Assembly: GCA_028282465.1 (NCBI GenBank)
Contig: JANQHX010000070.1
Span: forward strand, 1 to 57,775
DNA from: Gynuella sp.
Lineage (GTDB): Bacteria; Pseudomonadota; Gammaproteobacteria; Pseudomonadales; Natronospirillaceae
Reading direction: 5' to 3'
Length of the DNA: 57,775 bases
Part shown: positions 37,250 to 45,836 of the stretch, piece by piece
Numbering within the stretch: position 1 is the first letter of the stretch
How the letters are laid out: each line of letters begins with the position of its first letter
Program-made: the position numbers and the translations under genes
The notes under the pieces: generated by a model
Databases searched by the model: none
Seen by the model: the letters and a program-made list of their open reading frames with translations, nothing else
Told to the model about the DNA's origin: nothing

Positions 37250-37819
37250 ATGGCAAAACTAGTCCTTGCCTCAGCATCTCCAAGACGTTTCGAACTTTTA
37301 AAACAAATTGGCATTGAAGCCGTCAAACATCCTGTAGACATAGATGAAACTCCATTGGCGTTGGAACCACCGGAAGTCTATGTAGAGCGTTTAAGTCGGA
37401 CAAAAGCTGAGCAGGGTTTAAAGCTGAACCCAGGTAACTCGGTGCTAGGCTCAGATACAGTGGTGGTGGTTTCAGGGGAGATTTTAGGAAAACCAAAAAA
37501 TAAAGCAGACTTCCAGCGCATGATGGCGCTTTACTCAGGCCAAGAACATCATGTGTTGACCGGTGTGGCCTTGGCCAATGAACATAATACTTTTTATCGG
37601 CTAAATCAGACCCTTGTAAAGTTCAGGGAAATCAGTGACTTTGAACTGGAAAGATATTGGCAAACTGGAGAACCTTTGGATAAAGCTGGAGGATATGGCA
37701 TCCAAGGAAAAGCCGCTGTGTTTATAGAGAGCATAACCGGCAGCCACAGTGGCGTGATGGGTTTGCCTTTGGCAGAAACCGCTGAGTTATTGGAGCAGGC
37801 GGGATTTGAGCTGTGGTAG
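37250..37819 (+). CDS. maf: Maf/YceF-family nucleotide pyrophosphatase
   Basis: Maf proteins hydrolyse non-canonical or modified nucleoside triphosphates to the monophosphate. LASASPRRFELLKQIG at the N-terminus, LGSDTVVVV and the later GGYGIQGKAAVFIESITGSHSGVMGLP are diagnostic. Presence of the long GYGIQG segment and the gene's position after mreD support the YhdE-type branch. Length is 189. AAAGGAA precedes the ATG. Confidence 0.95.
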   Translation: MAKLVLASASPRRFELLKQIGIEAVKHPVDIDETPLALEPPEVYVERLSRTKAEQGLKLNPGNSVLGSDTVVVVSGEILGKPKNKADFQRMMALYSGQEHHVLTGVALANEHNTFYRLNQTLVKFREISDFELERYWQTGEPLDKAGGYGIQGKAAVFIESITGSHSGVMGLPLAETAELLEQAGFELW

Positions 37820-37883
37820 TACACTGAATACGATAAAGCAGTAATGATAAACTGCAGAAATAATTGATAGCAGGCGATTAAAC

Positions 37884-39365
37884 ATGAATTCGGAAATACT
37901 GGTGAATGTCACACCAATGGAAACTCGTGTAGCCATTGTAGAAAACGGTGCTGTTCAAGAAATTTTCATCGAACGGGTGGAAAGCCGAGGTATCGTTGGA
38001 AACATCTACAAAGGTAAAGTAGTTAGAGTATTGCCGGGTATGCAAGCAGCTTTCGTAGACATTGGCCTAGAGCGAGCGGCATTTATTCACGCATCTGATA
38101 TTTCGGGAAATAATAAACAAGATCATGAAGGCGATTCCCAAGACCGCTCTTCCCCCCCCATTCAACATTTAGCCCGAGAAGGCCAAGAACTGGTTGTTCA
38201 GGTCATCAAAGACCCTATTGGTACGAAAGGGGCAAGACTGACCACGCATTTGTCCATCCCATCTCGCTATTTAGTGTATATGCCTGAAACTGATCATGTG
38301 GGTATTTCTCAAAAAATTGATGGTGAAAATGAGCGTGACCGCCTAAGAGCTATGGTTGAAGAAGCCAAGGAAAAAACAGGCATTGAACAAGGCGGTTTTA
38401 TTCTAAGAACAGCAGCCGAAGCCATAGGTGTGACGGAAATCGCCCATGATATGAGCTATTTAAAAAGACTGTGGCGAGTATTGGCTGAACGCATACAGTC
38501 AGACAAAGCGCCTTCGATTGTTTACGAGGATTTAGTTCTGCATTATCGAGCCACTAGAGATTTAATTCGAACGGAAGTGGATAAAATCAGAATTGATTCG
38601 CGGGAAACCTATCAGAAAACATTGGATTTCGTGCGCAAATATACCCCTGAAGTTGAAAACATTCTTGAGTATTACCCAGGCGAGCGCCCAATTTTTGATT
38701 TGTTCAGCATTGAAGACGAAATTCAAAAAGCGCTTTCAAGAAAGGTCGAGCTTAAATCTGGTGGTTACCTCATCATTGACCAAACAGAAGCCATGACCAC
38801 TATTGATGTGAATACCGGTGCTTTTGTTGGGCATAGGAACCTCGAAGAAACAATTTTTAAAACTAACCTTGAGGCCGTGACGGCCATTGTTAGACAACTT
38901 CGGATGCGCAATTTAGGTGGAATCATTATCTTAGATTTCATAGACATGGAAGAGCAGGAGCACCGCCGTCAGGTACTTCGTATGCTCGAAAAGTATTTAG
39001 AAAAAGACCATGCTAAGAGCAAAGTCACTGGGGTTTCTGAATTAGGTTTGGTGGAAATGACTCGTAAGCGAACCAGAGAAAGCTTAGAGCAAATGCTAAC
39101 CGAACCCTGTTCTGCGTGTAATAGCCGAGGCCGATTAAAAACACCACAAACGGTTTGCTATGAAATCTTTCGTGAAATACTCCGTGAAGAAAGAGCTTAT
39201 CAAACGGACAGTTACCTAGTGCTTGCAGCACAGCCGGTTGTAGATCGGCTATTAGATGAAGAATCTGCCGCAGTTGCTGATTTAGAGGAATTTATTTCCA
39301 AACCAATCAAGTTTCGGGTTGAGCCAATGTATAGCCAGGAACAATTTGATGTGGTCTTGCAATAA
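37884..39365 (+). CDS. rng: Ribonuclease G
   Basis: RNase G processes the 5' end of 16S rRNA and degrades some mRNAs. The S1 domain lies near residues 35-125. The catalytic metal site is in the DVNTGAF and IIILDFIDM segments. The zinc-link Cys pair is in EPCSACNSRGRL. Length 493 and absence of a C-terminal scaffold distinguish it from RNase E. It follows maf by 64 bases and precedes yhdP by 15. Confidence 0.97.
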   Translation: MNSEILVNVTPMETRVAIVENGAVQEIFIERVESRGIVGNIYKGKVVRVLPGMQAAFVDIGLERAAFIHASDISGNNKQDHEGDSQDRSSPPIQHLAREGQELVVQVIKDPIGTKGARLTTHLSIPSRYLVYMPETDHVGISQKIDGENERDRLRAMVEEAKEKTGIEQGGFILRTAAEAIGVTEIAHDMSYLKRLWRVLAERIQSDKAPSIVYEDLVLHYRATRDLIRTEVDKIRIDSRETYQKTLDFVRKYTPEVENILEYYPGERPIFDLFSIEDEIQKALSRKVELKSGGYLIIDQTEAMTTIDVNTGAFVGHRNLEETIFKTNLEAVTAIVRQLRMRNLGGIIILDFIDMEEQEHRRQVLRMLEKYLEKDHAKSKVTGVSELGLVEMTRKRTRESLEQMLTEPCSACNSRGRLKTPQTVCYEIFREILREERAYQTDSYLVLAAQPVVDRLLDEESAAVADLEEFISKPIKFRVEPMYSQEQFDVVLQ

Positions 39366-39380
39366 CTGGAAATCAAATAC

Positions 39381-42300
39381 GTGTTGTCTTGGTTATTAAG
39401 AGGGTTATTTAATTCAATCTGGCGGGCATCTGCCTTCTTGATCATTCTCTTCGCAATTTATGTTTCTGTTGGCAGGCAGGTTGTACCTTTAGTGTCTAAT
39501 TACCGATTAGAAGTTGCAGGTATATTAAGCCAACAATTAGGAACCTCGGTCACCATAGGCCAGATGGAAGGTTATTGGAGTGGGGTGGTACCAGCGCTTC
39601 AGTTGGTTGACGTTTATGCCGGGCCAGACTTTCAAATAGGTGAAATTCGAGTTGAATTATCTCCGTTCACATCCATTGCAAATGGAAAAATTACCACTTC
39701 TTATATTGAAATCTCCGATGTAAAAGTAAAGCTAAAACAGACGGAAGGCGGATGGCAGCTCTCGGAAACAGGACTGTTGATGACGGGGGCAGCAGACAGT
39801 AACAGAAGCTTCTTAGATGTTATTCAACCAGTTATGGATCAAGACAGAATTTTTCTTGAAAACTTAGAGCTGAGTGTTGAAATTCCAGAACTGCCAGAAC
39901 TGACCGTTCAAATACCAGATGGTTTGATTGAAAGTTTTGGTGGTAATCGAAACCTGGAAGTGAACGCCAACATTTGGTCAGGCACTGAATCGGCGGAGAT
40001 TTCGTTGATTGCGGAAACTGAGCTTTTACTGAATGGTGCGCTTGATGCAAGGGTCTATCTCTCCCAGTCATCTTTTAACTGGGCGCCTTGGGCATCTTTA
40101 GTCGATTTGCCCTTCGACACTGAATCTCTCGTTTCAGATGCAGATCTTTGGTTGGAGTTTGAAAACAATGATTTAATTTCGATACAGAGTCGAATACAGG
40201 TGCCAGAAATGACTCTGGTAAAGGATGAAACCAAAATTGATCTCAGGGACATTTCCACTGAGTTAACTATCGAAAAAGATGGTGAAATTTACCAAGCTTG
40301 GTTAAAAGATCTTGGATTCGAACTCTCAGGTGATGTCTGGGAGCCTAGTCTGCACCTCATGCATTGGAATGGACAAAGTTTAGAAATTATTAGTGATCGG
40401 CTAGAAATGAGTTTGGTTTCAGATTTAGCCGAGTTGGTTGCTCCTGCTTTACCCTTGGATACCATAAACCCAAGAGGACTTTTATTGAATTCGAGAGTGA
40501 ATTGGAATAACACCGAGAATCCAATTCCTGAAATCATTATCCAGGGAAGATTTGAAAACCTGTCTACTGAAGCATGGGAAGGCGCCCCAGGTGTTGGAGG
40601 AGTGAATGGTTATGTCGACATAGCCCCACAACAAGGCAAAGTCACTATACTACCTTCTAATGCTAGCTTGCATCTTCCTGAAATATTCACAACCGAATTA
40701 GACTTTCAAGATTTACAAGGCGAAGTAAATTGGCGCTGGAATCCTGATTACGGATTGTTTTTATCCATTGATTCCTTAACTGCTCAGCATCAAGGTGCTG
40801 ACAATATTAAAACTGAATTTACTTTAGTGGCGCCTGGAATTGGAAAGTTGAAAGAGGATAGAAAAGGGCGCTTGAACTTAAGTATTGCGTTTGAAAATCT
40901 TGAACAGGAATACATGCAGTCGTTTATTCCTGAGCTATTAGACCCTCATACTATTGATTGGATAAACACTTCTGTTACCAGTGGTGTTCTTGATTCAGGA
41001 ATGGTTCAAGTCACAGCACCTTTAGTGAGTGCTGACTTCATAAACAGTACAGCCCTATTAGACTTTCAAGCGTCTGATGTTAATTTAAAATTCTTACCAG
41101 ACTGGCCAGCTGTGCAAAATATGGAAGGCCGTTTTGGTTACAGTTCAGAGGGTGTTGTTGCAGAGGTATATGAAGGAAGTTTTTACGGTGCTAATTTTAA
41201 TAATGCCCTGGTTAAAATTAATAACGATGATACCAATACTCTTTATTTAGACGGCTTGGCTAATGGAGATGCTGGTGATCTGTTAAATCTTTTTCGAGAT
41301 ACGCCTTTAAGAGTTATTGTTGAAGATAGCATGGACGGTTGGCAGGCAAGAGGGCCTGTTTTTGCTCGATTATCCGCAGAGATTCCGTTTGATGACCGAG
41401 AAGTCACGGCTACCATTGATGCTGATTTTGCTGGCACCGATCTTATTATTGAAGAGTTCGAATTAGCAGCCTTCAATCTTCAGGGTGATCTGAAATATAA
41501 CGAACAGCAAGGATTGTATTCTACCGGTATGACCGGAGATTTTTTTGGTCACAAAACTCAGTTTGCTCTCAGTATGGTAGAACGTGCAGATGCACAAACT
41601 CATATCCTAATTTCCGCCGACGGTAAAGCCGATATCAAATCCTTGGGTTATTGGCTTGATGATCCACTAATTTACGATTTGGAAGGAACGGCCTCCTACA
41701 GCGCTAGAGTAGACATCTATGAGTCGGCGACTGAGATTGAATTGAGTACTGACCTAACAGGAATAGAGTTACCTTTTCCTTATCCTCTAACTAAATCATC
41801 CTCTGAAGCTTGGCCTCTTGATTTTTTTATTCAATTTTATGGAGAGGATGAGACTTATATTAAGGCCGCATTGAATAACGCTTATAGCGCTGAATTTAGA
41901 ATGACGGGAAGTCTCATTGAATATGGTCATATTACTACAGGGCTGGACTCTCAATTACCAGATGAAAACGGTATCTTTATCGATCTTGAAGTAGACAAAA
42001 CCGATGGCGATTATTGGTGGGACGAAATTGAAAGAATTTCATTATTGTATGACAGTTGGGTTTACCGAGAATCAGATGAAGACCTACCAGATTTTGATGA
42101 ACTGATTAAAGAAGTGAATATTAAAGCTAAATCACTAGTCTATCTGGACACACCTTGGGCTAATTTCTCTGCGGTCGCTAATCGAAGTGAAGAAGCATGG
42201 ACTGGAGAGTTTAAATCTGATCAAGCTCAGGGAGTGATCGGCTTTGGCCATGAAATAGATGACCCTATTATTCTTGATTTAGATTTTGTCAGTGTTACCA

Positions 42301-43220
42301 CAGAAGATGAGGAAACGGATCCTGAAGTTTATATTGATCCATTGCAAGAGGTAGACCCTACTGAAATTCCACCCATGATTGTACAAGTGAAACGATTAAT
42401 ATTGGATGAAGAAGACTGGGGTGGATGGAGCTTTGTGTCTAATCCTGTTGAGGGTGGTATTCAAATAGAAAATGTTAAAGGCATCATAAGAGGCCTTAAC
42501 GTGTTTGGTGGACTTAATTGGACACTGACAAATGACGGAAAACACAAATCAGAGAGTAGTTTCAAAGTCGAAGTAGGTGACGTAGGAACTGTTCTGGAAA
42601 ACTGGGGGTATGCTCAGAACTTTAGGTCTGAATCTGGAGAAGTTGATGTTGATCTGAGTTGGCCTGCCTCTCCCATGGGTTGGGAATATTTTAATCTTAA
42701 TGGCAAAGTTGATTTGGATGTACGTAACGGACGAGTCGTTAACGTTGAAGAAATCGAAGGTATTAAAATTGTTGGAATATTTAACTTTTCGAGAATCCTT
42801 AAACGATTGTCTCTCGACTTTTCTGACATTGTCCAAGATGGGATCACCTTTGATTCAATTAAAGGCGACTTATTGTTTTCTGATGGCTATGTCATGGTTG
42901 GCGATAAATTCGAAATGAATGGTGCTACTACCAAGTTGAAATTTAATGGTGGGTACGATCTACTGGATGAAAATCTTGATATCGACATGGTCGTAACTAT
43001 CCCGCTAAATGAAACACTTCCTCTGGTAGCTTTATTGGCTGGCGTGACACCACAAATGGCTTTGGCATTTTTTATCGGTGAAAGGGTATTTAATAATCAG
43101 GTTGAGAAATTCTTCTCGGCCAAGTATCGAATCACTGGAACCCTTGATAACCCCGACTACCAGTTGTATCGGGCGTTTGACAATAACGCTGATCCCCGCA
43201 AGCCTGAGTTTGTTCAATGA
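39381..43220 (+). CDS. yhdP: YhdP-family AsmA-like envelope protein
   Basis: A 1279-residue protein with one N-terminal helix (about 13-33) and a very long periplasmic beta-rich region, ending in the conserved AsmA_2-like block (MVVTIPLNETLPLVALLAGVT then PQMALAFFIGE). YhdP and its relatives form a hydrophobic groove bridging the inner and outer membranes and move phospholipids outward. Start is GTG, 15 bases after rng. The 3' end overlaps the nitrilase start as ATGA. The AsmA-like middle is diverged, as usual. Confidence 0.93.
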   Translation: MLSWLLRGLFNSIWRASAFLIILFAIYVSVGRQVVPLVSNYRLEVAGILSQQLGTSVTIGQMEGYWSGVVPALQLVDVYAGPDFQIGEIRVELSPFTSIANGKITTSYIEISDVKVKLKQTEGGWQLSETGLLMTGAADSNRSFLDVIQPVMDQDRIFLENLELSVEIPELPELTVQIPDGLIESFGGNRNLEVNANIWSGTESAEISLIAETELLLNGALDARVYLSQSSFNWAPWASLVDLPFDTESLVSDADLWLEFENNDLISIQSRIQVPEMTLVKDETKIDLRDISTELTIEKDGEIYQAWLKDLGFELSGDVWEPSLHLMHWNGQSLEIISDRLEMSLVSDLAELVAPALPLDTINPRGLLLNSRVNWNNTENPIPEIIIQGRFENLSTEAWEGAPGVGGVNGYVDIAPQQGKVTILPSNASLHLPEIFTTELDFQDLQGEVNWRWNPDYGLFLSIDSLTAQHQGADNIKTEFTLVAPGIGKLKEDRKGRLNLSIAFENLEQEYMQSFIPELLDPHTIDWINTSVTSGVLDSGMVQVTAPLVSADFINSTALLDFQASDVNLKFLPDWPAVQNMEGRFGYSSEGVVAEVYEGSFYGANFNNALVKINNDDTNTLYLDGLANGDAGDLLNLFRDTPLRVIVEDSMDGWQARGPVFARLSAEIPFDDREVTATIDADFAGTDLIIEEFELAAFNLQGDLKYNEQQGLYSTGMTGDFFGHKTQFALSMVERADAQTHILISADGKADIKSLGYWLDDPLIYDLEGTASYSARVDIYESATEIELSTDLTGIELPFPYPLTKSSSEAWPLDFFIQFYGEDETYIKAALNNAYSAEFRMTGSLIEYGHITTGLDSQLPDENGIFIDLEVDKTDGDYWWDEIERISLLYDSWVYRESDEDLPDFDELIKEVNIKAKSLVYLDTPWANFSAVANRSEEAWTGEFKSDQAQGVIGFGHEIDDPIILDLDFVSVTTEDEETDPEVYIDPLQEVDPTEIPPMIVQVKRLILDEEDWGGWSFVSNPVEGGIQIENVKGIIRGLNVFGGLNWTLTNDGKHKSESSFKVEVGDVGTVLENWGYAQNFRSESGEVDVDLSWPASPMGWEYFNLNGKVDLDVRNGRVVNVEEIEGIKIVGIFNFSRILKRLSLDFSDIVQDGITFDSIKGDLLFSDGYVMVGDKFEMNGATTKLKFNGGYDLLDENLDIDMVVTIPLNETLPLVALLAGVTPQMALAFFIGERVFNNQVEKFFSAKYRITGTLDNPDYQLYRAFDNNADPRKPEFVQ

Positions 43221-44050
43221 TGTCCACTAAAAATAGATGCGCTGTTATACAAATGGTGTCGGGACAAGAACCAGAAGCGAATCTTCAAGATGCGGTAAGG
43301 CTTATTAGAAGCGCTGCGAAAAAAGGTTGCAGGCTGGCGGTGCTGCCTGAAAACTTTATTGCCTATGGCAACCCAGATTATCAAAAGATCGGACAGTCTG
43401 AAGCTTTTAACAGTGGTGGAATTTTAGAAACGCTGCGGCAATGTGCGAGTCAAAATGGAATATGGATTGTGGCTGGAACAGTACCAGTCTGTGAACTCAA
43501 TGCTCGGCCATTTCCAAGAGTTTGGGTTATTGATTACAGTGGAAAATTAATTACTTGGTATGACAAAGCGCATCTATTTGATGCCATGGTCAGAGATGAG
43601 CAGAGGATGTATCGTGAGTCTTCTCATTACTCACCGGGACAATCCGTTTCTGTTGTTCAAACTCCTGTGGGTAGACTAGGGGTAGCTGTTTGTTATGACT
43701 TGAGATTTGCCGAAAAGTTTTCAAAGTTAAGGGAATTAGGTTGTAATATTATTGCTCTGCCTTCAGCTTTTACCGAAGTAACGGGTGAAGCTCATTGGCA
43801 GATTTTAATTCAAGCCCGCGCCATAGAAACCGGTTGTTATATCCTAGCTGCGGATCAAGGTGGAACGCATCCAGGTGGAAGAAAAACCTGGGGTCAAAGT
43901 ATGATTGTTGATCCATGGGGTAAGATTTTGGCCGAAAAGTCAAAAGGCGAGGGGATGGTGTGCGCTATTATCGATTTAGAAAAACAAATGAATTATCGAA
44001 AACAAATACCTGTGCAGGAACACCGCATCTCTCGTTCAATTAACTACTAA
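43217..44050 (+). CDS. Carbon-nitrogen hydrolase, nitrilase family
   Basis: The Glu-Lys-Cys triad is Glu45 in VLPENF, Lys117 in YDKAHLFD and Cys159 in AVCYDLRF. Length 277 fits the Nit branch. Close relatives include Nit1/YafV-type omega-amidases and deaminated-glutathione amidases; the second is plausible given the AHWQILIQARAIET context, but the substrate is not established. It overlaps yhdP by 4 bases and is the last gene of the mreB-led run. Its 3' end overlaps the convergent NRDE gene by 11 bases. Confidence 0.93.
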   Translation: MMSTKNRCAVIQMVSGQEPEANLQDAVRLIRSAAKKGCRLAVLPENFIAYGNPDYQKIGQSEAFNSGGILETLRQCASQNGIWIVAGTVPVCELNARPFPRVWVIDYSGKLITWYDKAHLFDAMVRDEQRMYRESSHYSPGQSVSVVQTPVGRLGVAVCYDLRFAEKFSKLRELGCNIIALPSAFTEVTGEAHWQILIQARAIETGCYILAADQGGTHPGGRKTWGQSMIVDPWGKILAEKSKGEGMVCAIIDLEKQMNYRKQIPVQEHRISRSINY

Positions 44051-44816
44051 GGTTCCAAAATTCTGATATAGACTGATTTCTTATCAATGTAGTTTCTCCC
44101 AACGAATTAAAGCTTACTTCGCAAACATCCAGAGTTCCATCATTTGACAACTTCCAGCCGGTGCCAGCTCTGGTACCATAACCTTCAGACAGGATAAATT
44201 CTGAAGACAATAGCTTTTCCCAGTCATAAGAAACCCCTGTATCCGGAAGCTGATTGTCGTCAGCTTTAACTCTTCCATTGAGTAACATTGCTAATTCTTC
44301 AGGGTTTTTATTGGAAGATATTGCCTGCTCAAATTTGTCTTTGGCGTTTAAGAGTTTTGGCCAAGGGGTGTCTAGTAAGCCATTGCTCATTCCATAATTT
44401 CCAGGTGGCAATTGCTTCATTTGATGGGTTAAGTTTTCTAAATAAAATAGACTGTTTTGATTTCCTACTAATAGGTTAAAGCCAGAATAACCTGTTAAGT
44501 TTGGCAGTAGTGCCTGTAAATAACTATCTGGTTCTAGGTTGGTCTCTAAAAAGTCCGACACTAGCCTACCTCGGCTCAGTGGCTTTTTAGAGATGAGTGC
44601 TGGATTTCGAATATTAGTTAATGCTGCAAAATTTCCATTCCGAGAAACACCGGCCCAAGTACCGCCAGCTTCAATGTCTCGTCCAGCGAAGATATTGGGT
44701 TTATCTTTCCAAAAATGCGCGGGCTCAGTTGGCCGTTTATGAAATTCATCTCGGTTTCCGGCCAAAGCGAGCGGGATTCGCTCATTAATTTGCCAAGAAA
44801 TTACCAGTAGGCACAT
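44040..44816 (-). CDS. NRDE/TANGO2-family protein
   Basis: Begins MCLLVISW, with the N-terminal Cys2 as expected for this Ntn-hydrolase-like family, and has the naming motif AGNRDEFHKRPTEPAHFW. Also present are AGGTWAGVSRNGNFAALTN and YGTRAGT near the end. Human TANGO2 and bacterial relatives have been linked to haem or lipid handling; function here is unknown. The start overlaps the VOC gene stop by one base (TGATG), so it is coupled to it. Confidence 0.9.
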   Translation of the reverse strand: MCLLVISWQINERIPLALAGNRDEFHKRPTEPAHFWKDKPNIFAGRDIEAGGTWAGVSRNGNFAALTNIRNPALISKKPLSRGRLVSDFLETNLEPDSYLQALLPNLTGYSGFNLLVGNQNSLFYLENLTHQMKQLPPGNYGMSNGLLDTPWPKLLNAKDKFEQAISSNKNPEELAMLLNGRVKADDNQLPDTGVSYDWEKLLSSEFILSEGYGTRAGTGWKLSNDGTLDVCEVSFNSLGETTLIRNQSISEFWNLSS

Positions 44817-45175
44817 CAGGAAAAACTATGTAATGCGATTTTATTACCTTCAGAATCTCTTATTAGTGCCCGAATTCCAAAGGGTTCAATACTGTGTGGT
44901 GGTCGTGTCACTTTTCCGCCATTCGCTATTACTTCAGCACAAGCTTCGTCTATTCTACCTTCAACACTGAGGTATATAACTGGACCATGTTCTGAAGGTT
45001 GAATCTGATCTGAAAAAAATACGCAGCAACCGGTTTTTTCAGAATGATGTTCGATAACCGCAAGAGGTGCGTTATTGTTGCGATTAATCTTGGCTTGCAA
45101 AACCGCCTGGTAAAAACTCATGGCTCTATTTAAATCCACTGTGGGTATATCGACCCAAACAACATGTGTTGGCAT
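44816..45175 (-). CDS. VOC-superfamily protein (glyoxalase/dioxygenase fold)
   Basis: The 119 residues form one VOC module: VVWVDIPTVDLNRAMSFYQAVL at the start and PFGIRALIRDSEGNKIALHS at the end. Whether it is an enzyme or a binding protein is not clear. It lies 17 bases after coq7 and is followed immediately by the NRDE gene. The three appear to be one operon behind the hybrid kinase. Confidence 0.88.
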   Translation of the reverse strand: MPTHVVWVDIPTVDLNRAMSFYQAVLQAKINRNNNAPLAVIEHHSEKTGCCVFFSDQIQPSEHGPVIYLSVEGRIDEACAEVIANGGKVTRPPHSIEPFGIRALIRDSEGNKIALHSFS

Positions 45176-45192
45176 TAATCACCTCCCATGTA

Positions 45193-45825
45193 TCAAATAC
45201 GGTAGGTAGATTTGGTCATTACTTCTGACATAGATGTCATAATTTTCTGAACAGATTCAGGAAAATCAATGCCCCCGGAGTCGAGTGCACTCTGTGCATG
45301 TTTCTCTTCATCCTCCAACATTTGTGTCAAAATTGCTTTGCTTTTTTGGTCTTGTTCAGGCAACTCATTGAGGTGTTTTTTTAGATGCTTGCAAACCTGT
45401 TGCTCGGTAGCCGCTACAAAACCCAGACTGTATTTATCACCGGCCTTACCAGCTAACGCTCCAATAGTGAACGACAAGCCATAAAATAAAGGGTTCAACA
45501 AACTCGGCTTTGCATCCAACTGACTCAGGCGATCTTCACACCAAACCAGGTGATCAATTTCCTCATCGGCGGCTTGATCCATGGTGTCCCGAACTTCAGT
45601 TAATTTTGCTGTTAATGCCTGACCTTGATACAGAGCCTGAGCACAAACTTCGCCGGTGTGGTTAATTCGCATTAATCCTGCGGCATGCCGTTTCTCGGAA
45701 TCCGAAAGTTCAGCATCAATGTAATCTCTTGCTGGACTTTTTTGGCTGGCTTGATTACTTTTCGGAACTAGGGTTTTTAAAGCTCGGTCAAAGCTAGTAA
45801 TAAAACGATCAGTTATTGTAATCAT
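45193..45825 (-). CDS. coq7: Demethoxyubiquinone hydroxylase (3-demethoxyubiquinol 3-hydroxylase)
   Basis: Coq7 is a diiron carboxylate monooxygenase making the last ring hydroxylation in ubiquinone synthesis. Iron ligands sit in [30 protein letters not shown] and [10 protein letters not shown], the usual E...ExxH pairs. Length 210 matches the Pseudomonas-type enzyme. Its start is 11 bases after the hybrid kinase stop, so it is probably in the same transcript. Confidence 0.96.
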   Translation of the reverse strand: MITITDRFITSFDRALKTLVPKSNQASQKSPARDYIDAELSDSEKRHAAGLMRINHTGEVCAQALYQGQALTAKLTEVRDTMDQAADEEIDHLVWCEDRLSQLDAKPSLLNPLFYGLSFTIGALAGKAGDKYSLGFVAATEQQVCKHLKKHLNELPEQDQKSKAILTQMLEDEEKHAQSALDSGGIDFPESVQKIMTSMSEVMTKSTYRI

Positions 45826-45836
45826 GGTTTATGTTC